A model generated the notes under the pieces. It searched no databases, was not told the origin of the DNA, and saw only the letters and a program-made list of their open reading frames with translations. From contig JAWQFJ010002812.1 of NCBI GenBank assembly GCA_034096865.1, positions 120,001 through 166,363 on the forward strand: a stretch of 46,363 nt of DNA, read 5' to 3'. Origin of the DNA: Theodoxus fluviatilis. Its lineage: Eukaryota; Mollusca; Gastropoda; Cycloneritida; Neritidae. Positions 29,090 through 42,110 of this stretch are shown here, piece after piece. Each line of letters begins with the position of its first letter. Within the stretch, counting starts at the first letter, position 1. Both the position numbers and the translations under genes were made by a program.

Positions 29090-31330
29090 TTCCAGCATGC
29101 CTTGCCTCTGTCTACTGTGGATGCAATCCCAGCATGCCCGCCCTCTGTTTACTGTGGAAGCAATCCCAGCATGCCCTCCCTCTGTCTACTGTGGATGCAA
29201 TCCCAGCATGCCTTGCCTGTCTACTGTGGATGCAATCCCAGCATGCCCTCCCTCTGTCTACTGTGGATGCAATCCCAGCATGCCTTGCCTCTGTCTACTG
29301 TGGATGCAATCCCAGCATGCCTTGCCTCTGTCTACTGTGGATGCAATCCCAGCATGCCCTCCCTCTGTCTACTGTGGAAGCAATCCCAGCATGCCCTCCC
29401 TCTGTCTACTGTGGAAGCAATCCCAGCATGCCTTGCCTCTGACTACTGTGGATGCAATCCCAGCATGCCCTCCCTCTGACTACTGTGGGTGCAATCCCAG
29501 CATGCCTTGCCTCTGTCTACTGTGGATGCAATCCCAGCATGCCTTGCCTCTGTCTACTGTGGATGCAATCCCAGCATGCCCTCCCTCTGTCTACTGTGGA
29601 TGCAATCCCAGCATGCCTTGCCTCTGTCTACTGTGGATGCAATCCCAGCATGCCTCTGTCTACTGTGGATGCAATCCCAGCATGCCTTGCCTCTGTCTAC
29701 TGTGGATGCAATCCCAGCATGCCTTGCCTCTGTCTACTGTGGATGCAATCCCAGCATGCCTTGCCTCTGTCTACTGTGGATGCAATCCCAGCATGCCCTC
29801 CCTCTGACTACTGTGGATGCAATCCCAGCATGCCTTGCCTCTGTCTACTGTGGATGCAATCCCAGCATGCCTTGCCTGTCTACTGTGGATGCAATCCCAG
29901 CATGCCTTGCCTCTGTCTACTGTGGATGCAATCCCAGCATGCCTTGCCTCTGTCTACTGTGGATGCAATCCCAGCATGCCCTCCCTCTGACTACTGTGGA
30001 TGCAATCCCAGCATGCCTTGCCTCTGTCTACTGTGGATGCAATCCCAGCATGCCTTGTTTCTGTCTACTGTGGATGCAATCCCAGCATGCCTTGTTTCTG
30101 TCTACTGTGGATGCAATCCCAGCATGCCTTGCCTCTGTCTACTGTGGATGCAATCCCAGCATGCCTTGCCTCTGTCTACTATTGATGCAATCCCAGCATG
30201 CCTTGCCTCTGTCTACTGTGGATGCAATCCCAGCATGCCTTGCCTCTGTCTACTGTGGATGCAATCCCAGCATGCCTTGCCTCTGTCTACTGTGGATGCA
30301 ATCCCAGCATGCCTTGTTTCTGTCTACTGTGGATGCAATCCCAGCATGCCTTGCCTCTGTCTACTGTGGATGCAATCCCAGCATGCCTTGTTTCTGTCTA
30401 CTGTGGATGCAATCCCAGCATGCCTTGCCTCTGTCTACTGTGGATGCAATCCCAGCATGCCTTGCCTCTGTCTACTGTGGAAGCAATCCCAGCATGCCCT
30501 CCCTCTGTCTACTGTGGAAGCAATCCCAGCATGCCCTCCCTCTGTCTACTGTGGATGCAATCCCAGCATGCCTTGCCTGTCTACTGTGGATGCAATCCCA
30601 GCATGCCTTGCCTCTGTCTACTGTGGATGCAATCCCAGCATGCCCTCCCTCTGTCTACTGTGGAAGCAATCCCAGCATGCCTTGCCTCTGTCTACTGTGG
30701 ATGCAATCCCAGCATGCCTTGCCTCTGTCTACTGTGGATGCAATCCCAGCATGCCTTGCCTCTGTCTACTGTGGATGCAATCCCAGCATGCCTCTGTCTA
30801 CTGTGGATGCAATCCCAGCATGCCTTGCCTGTCTACTGTGGAAGCAATCCCAGCATGCCCTCCCTCTGTCTACTGTGGATGCAATCCCAGCATGCCTTGC
30901 CTGTCTACTGTGGAAGCAATCCCAGCATGCCCTCCCTCTGTCTACTGTGGATGCAATCCCAGCATGCCTTGCCTCTGTCTACTGTGGATGCAATCCCAGC
31001 ATGCCTTGCCTCTGTCTACTGTGGATGCAATCCCAGCATGCATTCCCTCTGTCTACTGTGGAACCAATCCCAGCATGCCCTCCCTCTGTCTACTGTGGAT
31101 GCAATCCCAGCATGCCTTGCCTGTCTACTGTGGATGCAATCCCAGCATGCCTTGCCTCTGTCTACTGTGGATGCAATCCCAGCATGCCCTCCCTCTGACT
31201 ACTGTGGGTGCAATCCCAGAATGCCTTGCCTCTGTCTACTGTGGAAGCAATCCCAGCATGCCTTGCCTCTGTCTACTGTGGATGCAATCCCAGCATGCCC
31301 TCCCTCTGTCTACTGTGGATGCAATCCTCA
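29090..31330. repeat. 37-bp minisatellite with a ZNF143/THAP11-like core
   Basis: About 60 units of GCAATCCCAGCATGCCTTGC plus CTCTGTCTACTGTGGAT. Variants are CCTCCC for CTTGCC, GGAAGC for GGATGC, and a 4-base deletion form. All three plus frames stay open for long stretches, so open frames up to about 650 codons appear; these are artefacts. Confidence 0.97.
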
Positions 31331-34300
31331 GTACATTGCCTTGTCCTCGTCTTCGTGTGGTAACGCGCATAGTTACCAAAAAAGTCATGTTAATCGCGGC
31401 CGGTTGTATGCGGCCCCTGCCTTAAGGTTGTTACCCCCCTCTGTCCTAGCTGTGGATTGCAAAATCCGCCCAGCCACATGCCCTTGGCACACTGGATCCC
31501 CTAACCCATGTGGAAACGGCAACTCCCCCAGCACTCCGCGGGCCTCTCGACGTGCAACGAGGGGTCGTTTCAAATGAAACGGGGGTGGCCATTCTCCGGT
31601 TGGTCCCATCTACTGATGGATGCGCACCAATCTTCCGGGCACAGCATGCATTCACCGGTCTGGTCTACTGCGTTGGCGACGCCAGTTCCCGCCATCACGC
31701 ACATTGGCCCCCGCCCTCGACTACGCTAAGGGATTCCCCCCGGGGTTTAGTGCGTGGTCTGTGCGATAACGACGTGTACGTGGATCGCAGATCCCCCATT
31801 ACGGGAAGCATGCTTCCTTCCGGGCGTTTGCTTGTTTCTTAAGCGGATTCCTGTGGACGTATTGCAGATCCGTTCCCAGGCCCAGGCGTTTTCCATTGTC
31901 CTCGCGGTGGTTCGCAATCGGGGCTAGGGTGGGGGCTGGCAACTGACCACTCAGGGCACTGCCCTCCGCCAGCGTTGCCAGAACGAGGGGGATCATGTAC
32001 TAGCTTGTATGGTGCAGAATCTGTTCTCGAGAAAAGGCCATAATGGGGCCCTCTCTGTCTAATTCCTTCGGTAGGAAAAAAGCAAATATCCCCCCAGCAT
32101 GCCTTGCCATCTCTCTTCCAACTTCAACACCACTAACGCAGTCGACTTAAAAAAAACACCAGGGTAGGGTAAGGAGGAAAAAGAGAGAAGCTGTCGCCAA
32201 AAAATAAAGAAAATGCGACATGTAGGCTCATTGGCTGAGAGTAGTTGTCGTCGTCTTTTTCTACGTTTGAACATAAGGGTGCAGGAACGTAACAGGATGT
32301 CCATAGGGGGCTTAAGAATCAACGGGGTGGGAAGGGGAAGCTCCAGATTGACTTGGCGAGGTTCTAGTCTTATCGAGGTTGAGGTACAAACGGATTCTTG
32401 GTGGCCCTCTCATGAAGGCGATCATCGAGGGACATTTGTTGGCAAACCACCCCGGGAGGGTCAATTTTTCTGAATCGTTTGCTGCTTCGTTAAAGCATTT
32501 TCTGAGTTTCAGTTAAAAACGTAACCATATCGACTGTTGGGTACCTGTAAGTCAGTTACAGTTTACTTTCGATCATGTAGGAGGAAAAAACAAATTAATT
32601 GGAAATTTTGTAATATTAAGAAGTTAAATATGGAACATCTGGGCTCAAATGCCCTACATCGTTGTAACCCATTTTGGATATTCTTCGCATTTTTTTTTTC
32701 TGAATTACAGATTGGTGCTACCTTTAGTTGATAAAACTTGATACGCAGAATACTCGTGTGGTGTGGACATCATCAACATATCGGACGCCACAGGTGGTCT
32801 TACTGTCGTGATCAGTCCCCACATACCGTACACTTCCACACTATTAACAGCTCGTGTGTGTTTCCTTACTGGTTCTCGGATCTCTTTTCTTGTCTGCAAG
32901 TTTTAACAAAAAACCCAGACTTCACGTCATCAATTTACAGACTTTGGTCAGAAAAAGCGATGAAAGGAATTCAGAATTCATGGAGCCAGGGTTGTGCTTC
33001 CATCGTCTGAAATCAATTTCCAAGCCGAACTAATCTCTCGATGGCCAGCTGTGGAGCGGTGACATATAGACAATCCCGCGACAAAAAAAAAGCTCAAGAA
33101 AAAACACATCTCCCCCCTCGACGAGAGAGACCTAGTCCGCACAAAGAGGGTATGCGGCATCAGCCACGTGCTAGGTGGGATTTTTTCGAACAATGCAAAA
33201 CTACCCCTGGTGAAATTACATTGAAAGTAAACGAGAGGGGAGGACGGTCAGATTGGGCTGCCGGTATTCGGTTTCCACACCAGCGGGTATTAGACAACGA
33301 CGCGAGAAATGCATGCTAGCGGCGATTATGAAAAAAAATTATTCCCCGTAGGCCTAGGCGTGGGCACAGACTCCAAATTTCACCAGGAGTAAAGGTTCAC
33401 CTAGGAAATTACCCAGGGTTGTTCACAGGACCCAGGGTCGATGGATATGCGGCTATAGTAGTGACTGGTAGAACTTGACAGAGTGCTTTCTGGCACACTT
33501 TAGGTGTACACGAGCCGTTTGTTAGGGCCAAGCAGACATGCTGGGATTTCGATGCACTCTCCACTGGTCTTGAGCACAGTGCATTTGCGGGACAGTTGCA
33601 GGGCAAATACCGCTTAGTTTTTAGAAGGATTTCTGGAAGGTGGTCTTGTTGTGCCTTTGGACGGTAAAAGATACCTCAAAGATTGATTAGTAGAAAGCGG
33701 TGTCAACTCGGACTAACACCAAGGGAAGGCAATTAGTTTGTAATTTTTTGCATTTAGCAAAAACTTGGGCATTTATTGGAGCTTTTTACTTATCTTTTGG
33801 AGCCTATAACTTTAGTGCGGATATCTTGGTGAAATATAGAGATGCTACCGGATTTGATTTGTTTTCCACACAACTCTGTTCAGGGAGTTTTTGGTTGTGT
33901 ACGGTTTAAGAGCCTTTATTAATTGAGAACAAATACGACACTATAACTGTGTGGCATTACCCCAATTTTCTCAATACAACTAGAATGATTGAGGTCTCTC
34001 CGGTCTAGCTCCCACTCTCCAAGTCGCATGCCTGGTCGATGCTCAAATTCCCTCACCCCTCTCTTCTCTCCTGCAATATCGACCATCCTCAGGGCATCTC
34101 ATTCAAGCGCATTCGCTCGCTGTGCGGATTAGATCCTCCACAAATTGTCCTCGGCTCCGAGTCTGAAACCGCGGCCAGTCTGCAGAACCGACGCGAGGCA
34201 TTGACAGTACCAGTCACGCATCCACGGTGGCAACACCATATGCTGGGGGATTACAAATGTATTAAACTGGAACTGGCACGGGACAGGCAGAGGGCATTTA

Positions 34301-36353
34301 TCTGTGGTACTCAAAGTGATTAGCACTGTGGCTCATTTCTGTGACAACTCTAGACCGATTGATATGGTTGAGCCCTGCTCGTCAACGTCAGGGAAGGTTA
34401 TGAAACATAAGAGTTGGCTGGCAGTGGAAAACTGTGGCACCCGGTGGACACAGGTGGGCATGCTGTGGGCATCTTGAACCTGCACTCTGGAGAAACTTTT
34501 TGCCAAAATCTCCACGGAGTTTTAGCGCATGTGACCGACCACCAAAAAACAACAGTCAGACTGTGAGACACACCGTTGAGATAGGGCAGAGAGTTTGGTC
34601 TTGCTGTGGTAAAATAAAGGCTCTGAATCCGATGACAGCTGAAGCACCCACGAGCGATCTCTACTGCAGTGTACCCCCAGGGAAAAGATAGGTGAAGCAC
34701 AGTAAGAGAGGTCCTTGCGGGAAAACCTTTCGGGATTTCGGGAGGGGGAAAGCCTTTAGGGGGTAATCTCAACTCTCCACCGTAACCAGTGTAAATCGTA
34801 GTGGGCGTACGAACCCAACTGTTGGGAGGCGGACGGGGAGGAGGGCCCTTGCGAACGGTGGTGGGAATTACAAAATATAAAAAAAAAAATGCCCGCGGTG
34901 GAGAAACTCTTCGGACGAAGCAAAGATATTGGTGAAAGCTAGGTGGGACGAGTCTTTCCCGCAACATGTGATAACGCAGTTGGGTGTAAATGTTGGATTA
35001 GATTGGGAAATTTCTCTGGACAGCTATTAAGGTGACGGTTAGGTGAAATATCAGCTGGAAATACATTTTGGAACAGTATGGAAGGCAGGCTGTAGTAGTG
35101 CTCGAGTGGCTAAGCTCATTTTCAACACTGTGGAACAGTGTGAATGTTTAAGGAAACCTTGTGAGAGCACGCTTAACCATCGTGAATTATAGTGGGAACA
35201 CCCCTTTTGGACATCAAACTGCCTGTGAATATAGTGGAAATCTTTTGTCTTGGCGACAGGTGAGACAACTCAGTGAATGCAATGTGTGAAACGTCGCGAG
35301 AGCTAAGCAACAATTGTGAAAGCGTGCAGTGTGGGGCTAGAGGTTGTTCGCAATCCTGTGAACAGTGTAAGGTCAACGATGGGAAAGTGTGTCTTTTGCG
35401 TGTCAGTGTTGGATACAGTGGAACGCAGGGAAGTACTAAATGTGGATGTGCTTAATGAAATACTCTTAGGTATGTATTATGACCATCTAGTAGCGTGTAC
35501 GTCTGAGCTTGAACTTGGCCCAAGGGCACCGCAAAGTGCAATGAAACAAGGTAATGTTCTCAGTTGAAGCGGTGGATACGAATACTGATTGTGTAGGCCC
35601 TACATCTTACTAGCATCCATGTTTCGAGTATTTAGGGAGTCCTTGTGAGATGAACATTGTCCGCCACACGAATCATAGGTGTCAGCAGTATTCAGGCATG
35701 AAGCAGAAACACAAGTAAATGATCTCAGGATTAATAGCAGGTGACGGCTCTAGGCTGAGCCGTCTGGAACGATGATTACGTTAGCCTGAGAAATACTGTA
35801 CAGATGGTCTTTTCGGCCCGGGAAAAAGAAGAACAGTGAAATCCACAACGCTCCAAGCAGAATCAATCCGGCGAGAACTATGATCCCCATGAACTGGTAA
35901 AGGCTACTTTTAATACGCATAGTGTGGAACCAAATGAGGATTCAAAGCAGTGAGCCTGGGTGCAAGAAGCTTGTGATTAACTGTGAAAAGCTGTGAACAC
36001 TACTGTAGTACAAATAAATACTGACAGCGCCAACTATCAAATCTAGCGCTAATGAAAACCAACACAATGAAAAGCTGTGATAACAGACTTAGTGATGAAA
36101 AACTAGTGAACTTGATGTCGAAAAGTCTGGTGACACACAAATGAAACAATACGTGTGAACATCACAATGAAAAGTTGGCAAACAAGGCATAAGGTGTCCT
36201 CAAACGACCAGATTAGCACAGTTTGTAAATGCATTTTGAAAAGCTTTGTAACACATATAACAAAACTGGTTCATAGGGTCGTCCTGACACCAGGTCGATA
36301 TCCAGAACGTGATCCATCTGTAGTGCAGGAAATGCGGTGGGGATGCAGCCACC
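31331..36353. other. 5-kb stretch of unusual composition next to an assembly gap
   Basis: In contrast to the rest of the window there are no arrays, microsatellites or recognisable transposons, CpG is frequent in the left part, and no conserved protein could be read on either strand. A lone piece of the neighbouring 37-bp unit (CCCAGCATGCCTTGCC) occurs at about 32094. From about 35050 onward GTGAA and AGTGTGAA-like words recur every 20-40 bases as if a tandem repeat had been read with many errors. Confidence 0.5.
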
Positions 36354-36363
36354 NNNNNNNNNN
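36354..36363. other. Assembly gap (10 N)
   Basis: Ten undetermined bases. The fixed small number suggests a placeholder and not a measured distance, so distances across it are unreliable. Confidence 0.99.
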
Positions 36364-36454
36364 GGGTGGAACGGAGTGCAGGTCAACGGGATGCCTGTGG
36401 AATAAGCTGGTTTCAAACAGCCCCAATCATGAACGAGTCTGGTGACACGTGTTG

Positions 36455-39400
36455 TCTTTTGAACTATTTGGACCAAGGTCTGCGCAGCCTTTGTCCCCTG
36501 AGAGAGAACTATTTGGACCAAGGTCTGTCCAGCCTTTGTCCCCTGAGAGAGAACTATTTGCACCAAGGTCTGTCCAGCCTTTGTCCCCTGAGAGAGAACT
36601 ATTTGCACCAAGGTCTGTCCAGCCTTTGTCCCCTGAAGGAGAACTATTTGGACCAAGGTCTGTCCAGCCTTTGTCCCCTGAGAGAGAACTGTTTGCACCA
36701 AGGTCTGTGCAGCCTTTGTCCCGTGAGAGAGAACTGTTTGCACCAAGGTCTGCGCAGCCTTTGTCTCCTGAGAGAGAACTATTTGGACCAAGGTCTGTCC
36801 AGCCTTTGTCCCCTGAGAGAGAACTATTTGCACCAAGGTCTGTCCAGCCTTTGTCCCCTGAGAGAGAACTATTTGCACCAAGGTCTGTCCAGCCTTTGTC
36901 CCCTGAGAGAGAACTATTTGGACCAAGGTCTGTCCAGCCTTTGTCCCCTGAGAGAGAACTATTTGCACCAAGGTCTGTCCAGCCTTTGTCCCCTGAGAGA
37001 GAACTATTTGAACCAAGGTCTGTCCAGCCTTTGTCACCTGAGAGAGAAATTTGGACCAAGGTCTGTCCAGCCTTTGTCCCCTGAGAGAGAAATGTTTGCA
37101 CCAAGGTCTGTCCAGCCTTTGTCCCCTGAGAGAGAACTATTTGGACCAAGGTCTGTCCAGCCTTTGTCCCCTGAGAGAGAACTATTTGGACCAAGGTCTG
37201 TCCAGCCTTTGTCCCCTGAGAGAGAACTATTTGGACCAAGGTCTGCGCAGCCTTTGTCTCCTGAGAGAAATGTTTGCAGCAAGGTCTGTCCAGCCTTTGT
37301 CCCCTGCGAGAGAACTATTTGCACCAAGGTCTGTCCAGCCTTTGTCCCCTGAGAGAGAACTATTTGGACCAAGGTCTGTCCAGCCTTTGTCCCCTGAGAG
37401 AGAACTATTTGCACCAAGGTCTGTCCAGCCTTTGTCCCCTGAGAGAGAAATGTTTGCACCAAGGTCTGTCTAGCCTTTGTCCCCTGAGAGAGAACTATTT
37501 GGACCAAGGTCTGTCCAGCCTTTGTCTCCTGAGAGAGAAATGTTTGCAGCAAGGTCTGTCCAGCCTTTGTCCCCTGAGAGAGAACTATTTGGACCAAGGT
37601 CTGCGCAGCCTTTGTCCCCTGAGAGAGAAATGTTTGCACCAAGGTCTGTCCAGCCTTTGTCCCCTGAGAGAGAACTGTTTGCAGCAAGGTCTGTCCAGCC
37701 TTTGTCCCCTGAGAGAGAACTATTTGCACCAAGGTCTGTCCAGCCTTTGTCCCCTGAGAGAGAACTATTTGGACCAAGGTCTGCGCAGCCTTTGTCCCCT
37801 GAGAGAGAACTATTTGCACCAAGGTCTGTCCAGCCTTTGTCCCCTGAGAGAGAACTATTTGGACCAAGGTCTGTCCAGCCTTTGTCCCCTGAGAGAGAAA
37901 TGTTTGCACCAAGGTCTGTCCAGCCTTTGTCCCCTGAGAGAGAACTATTTGGACCAAGGTCTGTCCAGCCTTTGTCCCCTGAGAGAGAACTATTTGGACC
38001 AAGGTCTGTCCAGCCTTTGTCCCCTGAGAGAGAACTATTTGGACCAAGGTCTGTCCAGCCTTTGTCTCCTGAGAGAGAACTATTTGGACCAAGGTCTGTC
38101 CAGCCTTTGTCCCCTGAGAGAGAAATGTTTGCAGCAAGGTCTGTCCAGCCTTTGTCCCCTGAGAGAGAACTATTTGCACCAAGGTCTATCCAGCCTTTGT
38201 CCCCTGAGAGAGAACTATTTGCACCAAGGTCTGTCCAGCCTTTGTCCCCTGAGAGAGAACTATTTGGACCAAGGTCTGTCCAGCCTTTGTCCCCTGAGAG
38301 AGAACTATTTGCACCAAGGTCTGTCCAGCCTTTGTCCCCTGAGAGAGAACTACTTGGACCAAGGTCTGTCCAGCCTTTGTCCCCTGAGAGAGAACTATTT
38401 GCACCAAGGTCTGTCCAGCCTTTGTCCCCTGAGAGAGAACTATTTGCACCAAGGTCTGTCCAGCCTTTGTCCCCTGAGAGAGAAATGTTTGCACCAAGGT
38501 CTGTCCAGCCTTTGTCCCCTGAGAGAGAACTATTTGGACCAAGGTCTGTCCAGCCTTTGTCCCCTGAGAGAGAACTATTTGGACCAAGGTCTGTCCAGCC
38601 TTTGTCCCCTGAGAGAGAACTATTTGCAGCAAGGTCTGTCCAGCCTTTGTCCCCTGAGAGAGAACTATTTGCACCAAGGTCTGTCCAGCCTTTTACCCCT
38701 GAGAGAGAACTATTTGCAGCAAGGTCTGTCCAGCCTTTGTCCCCTGAGAGAGAACTATTTGCACCAAGGTCTGTCCAGCCTTTGTCCCCTGAGAGAGAAC
38801 TATTTGCAGCAAGGTCTGTCCAGCCTTTGTCCCCTGAGAGAGAACTATTTTCACCAAGGTCTGTCCAGCCTTTGTCCCCTGAGAGAGAACTATTTGCAGC
38901 AAGGTCTGTCCAGCCTTTGTCCCCTGAGAGAGAACTATTTGCAGCAAGGTCTGTCCAGCCTTTGTCCCCTGAGAGAGAACTATTTGCAGCAAGGTCTGTC
39001 CAGCCTTTGTCCCCTGAGAGAGAACTATTTGTACCAAGGTCTGTCCAGCCTTTGTCCCCTGAGAGAGAAATGTTTGCACCAAGGTCTGTCCAGCCTTTGT
39101 CCCCTGAGAGAGAACTATTTGCAGCAAGGTCTGTCCAGCCTTTGTCCCCTGAGAGAGAACTATTTGGACCAAGGTCTGTCCAGCCTTTGTCCCCTGAGAC
39201 AGAAATGTTTGGACCAAGGTCTGTCCAGCCTTTGTCCCCTGAGAGAGAACTATTTGGACCAAGGTCTGTCCAGCCTTTGTCCCCTGAGAGAGAACTATTT
39301 GCACCAAGGTCTGTCCAGCCTTTGTCCCCTGAGAGAGAACTATTTGGACCAAGGTCTGTCCAGCCTTTGTCCCCTGAGAGAGAACTATTTGCACCAAGGT

Positions 39401-41268
39401 CTGTCCAGCCTTTGTCCACTGAGAGAGAACTATTTGCAGCAAGGTCTGTCCAGCCTTTGTCCCCTGAGAGAGAACTATTTGCACCAAGGTCTGTCCAGCC
39501 TTTGTCCCCTGAGAGAGAACTATTTGCAGCAAGGTCTGTCCAGCCTTTGTCCCCTGAGAGAGAACTATTTGCACCAAGGTCTGTCCAGCCTTTGTCCCCT
39601 GAGAGAGAACTATTTGCACCAAGGTCTGCGCAGCCTTTGTCCCCTGAGAGAGAAATGTTTGCAGCAAGGTCTGCGCAGCCTTTGTCTCCTGAGAGAGAAA
39701 TGTTTGCAGCAAGGTCTGTCCAGCCTTTGTCCCCTGAGAGAGAACTATTTGGACCAAGGTCTGTCCAGCCTTTGTCCCCTGAGAGAGAACTATTTGCACC
39801 AAGGTCTGTCCAGCCTTTGTCCCCTGAGAGAGAACTATTTGGACCAAGGTCTGTCCAGCCTTTGTCCCCTGAGAGAGAACTATTTGGACCAAGGTCTGTC
39901 CAGCCTTTGTCTCCTGAGAGAGAACTATTTGGAGCAAGGTCTGCGCAGCCTTTGTCCCCTGAGAGAGAACTATTTGGACCAAGGTCTGCGCAGCCTTTGT
40001 CTCCTGAGAGAAATGTTTGCAGCAAGGTCTGTCCAGCCTTTGTCCCCTGAGAGAGAACTATTTGGACCAAGGTCTGCGCAGCCTTTGTCTCCTGAGAGAG
40101 AAATGTTTGCACCAAGGTCTCCGCAGCCTTTGTCCCCTGAGAGAGAACTATTTGCACCAAGGTCTGCGCAGCCTTTGTCCCCTGAGAGAGAACTATTTGC
40201 ACCAAGGTCTGTCCAGCCTTTGTCCCCTGAGAGAGAACTATTTGCACCAAGGTCTGTCCAGCCTTTGTCCCCTGAGAGAGAACTATTTGCACCAAGGTCT
40301 GTCCAGCCTTTGTCCCCTGAGAGAGAACTATTTGCACCAAGGTCTCCGCAGCCTTTGTCCCCTGAGAGAGAACTATTTGGACCAAGGTCTGCGCAGCCTT
40401 TGTCCCCTGAGAGAGAAATGTTTGCACCAAGGTCTGTCCAGCCTTTGTCCCCTGAGAGAGAAATGTTTGGACCAAGGTCTGTCCAGCCTTTGTCCCCTGA
40501 GAGAGAACTGTTTGCACCAAGGTCTGCGCAGCCTTTGTCCCCTGAGAGAGAAATGTTTGCACCAAGGTCTGTCCAGCCTTTGTCCCCTGAGAGAGAAATG
40601 TTTGCAGCAAGGTCTGTCCAGCCTTTGTCCCCTGAGAGAGAACTATTTGGACCAAGGTCTGTCCAGCCTTTGTCCCCTGAGAGAGAACTGTTTGCACCAA
40701 GGTCTGCGCAGCCTTTGTCCCCTGAGAGAGAAATGTTTGCACCAAGGTCTGTCCAGCCTTTGTCCCCTGAGAGAGAAATGTTTGCAGCAAGGTCTGTCCA
40801 GCCTTTGTCCCCTGAGAGAGAACTATTTGCAGCAAGGTCTGTCCAGCCTTTGTCCCCTGAGAGAGAACTATTTGGACCAAGGTCTGTCCAGCCTTTGTCC
40901 CCTGAGAGAGAACTATTTGCACCAAGGTCTGTCCAGCCTTTGTCCCCTGAGAGAGAAATGTTTGGACCAAGGTCTGTCCAGCCTTTGTCCCCTGAGAGAG
41001 AAATGTTTGCACCAAGGTCTATCCAGCCTTTGTCCCCTGAGAGAGAACTATTTGCACCAAGGTCTGTCCAGCCTTTGTCCCCTGAGAGAGAACTATTTGG
41101 ACCAAGGTCTGTCCAGCCTTTGTCCCCTGAGAGAGAACTATTTGGACCAAGGTCTGTCCAGCCTTAGTCCCTTGAGAGAGAACTATTTGGACCAAGGTCT
41201 GTCCAGCCTTTGTCCCCTGAGAGAGAACTATTTGCACCAAGGTCTGTCCAGCCTTTGTCCACTGAGAG
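36455..41268. repeat. 45-bp minisatellite, about 107 units
   Basis: The unit is CTATTTGCACCAAGGTCTGT, CCAGCCTTTGTCCCCTGAGA, GAGAA. Main variants are TTTGGACC, TTTGCAGC, AATGTTTG, ACTGTTTG and TCTGCGCAG. Forty-five is a multiple of three and four of six frames lack stops, giving open frames up to about 1300 codons. Variants fall on all codon positions, and homology is at the DNA level, so coding is unlikely. Some variant blocks recur at 180 bases. Confidence 0.97.
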
Positions 41269-41600
41269 CAATGACGTGCCGCCCGCATCCTATGACGCTG
41301 ATGACTCGTGACAAAGGCCTGCACTGTCTCGTGGCTTGGCTCACATTTGTTGAAGGCTCTCACATGGATTCCATTATGTTGCGTTGATCTCTTATTAAAC
41401 GTCTTGTCGAAAGGGCTGACAGTGACAATAATATTGGCTGCATCTAGCATCTGCATCTAGCACTTCATCTGATGTCACCAAGAAACGGTGCATTTCCAGG
41501 CGTCCACATAAAGGTCAAGGCTTTTACAACAACCTATATCTCAACTTCATCCCCATGTAAATCGTATAATCTCAAATCCACGATCACTGATAATCTTTCT
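41269..41600. other. Unique sequence between the 45-bp array and the AXDND1 exons
   Basis: No exon or transposon was recognised. A small TGCATCTAGCATC duplication is at about 41440. Confidence 0.4.
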
Positions 41601-41619
41601 TTCGCTTGTCCTCCATAGC

Positions 41620-41995
41620 AATCATCTATCTCATTGCTATCCCCACTAATTCCTCCATCCCCCACCTACCCCCACCCCTCTTCCCCAGCATTCATTTATC
41701 TCCATTCATTCCCCAACCCACCCCACTCCAGACCCCCAGCAATCATTTATCTCCAGGCTATCCCCACTTTTTCCAGCACCTCCTCCCCCCCACCCCCCTC
41801 CCCCAGAAATCATCTATCTCCATGCTATCCCCACTCATTTCTCCTTCTCCCCCCCCCCCCAACAATCATCTATCTCCATGCTATCCCCACTCATTCGCCC
41901 CCCCCCCCCCCAACAATCATCTATCTCCATGCTATCCCCACTCATTTCTCCACCACCACCCCACCCCCCAACAATCATCTATCTCCATGCTACAT
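41620..41995. repeat. Roughly 50-bp C-rich array before AXDND1 exon a
   Basis: About seven irregular copies of AACAATCATCTATCTCCATG plus CTATCCCCACTCATTTCTCC with C runs of variable length. It runs to within 20 bases of the exon a acceptor. Confidence 0.9.
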
Positions 41996-42009
41996 TCCTC
42001 TACATCCAG

Positions 42010-42110
42010 GCGCAGGCCAGAAAGAGACCAGCCAATGTTTGGGGCTTCAAGCGACGCGACAAGTTTGACCACCTGACGCAGAACCCACCCTGTGCCTGTG
42101 GTGCTGGCAA
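42010..42110 (+). CDS. AXDND1: AXDND1 exon a
   Basis: The acceptor TCCTCTACATCCAG is followed by AQARKRPANVWGFKRRDKFD and HLTQNPPCACGAG, with a split lysine codon AA|G at donor GTGAGT. It corresponds to the human block ending SLTGAGRDISF. Phase 0 in, phase 2 out. Its acceptor lies directly after a CATCTATCTCCATGCTA-type repeat, which supplies part of the polypyrimidine tract. Confidence 0.9.

Noticed and set aside
29007..31577. Frames of 460-660 codons with CLLWMQSQHALPLSTVDAIP
   Set aside because: Translation of the 37-bp array in all three plus frames; no domain beyond the repeat.
34398..34967. A 189-codon minus-strand frame
   Set aside because: Composition is Pro/Phe-rich without any domain, and it lies in the poor-quality-looking stretch beside the gap.
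36455..41268. Open frames of about 1300 and 1180 codons across the 45-bp array as repeat proteins
   Set aside because: They exist only because 45 is divisible by three and the unit lacks stops in four frames. Both strands are equally open, there is no signal peptide or unique flanking domain, and variants hit all codon positions.
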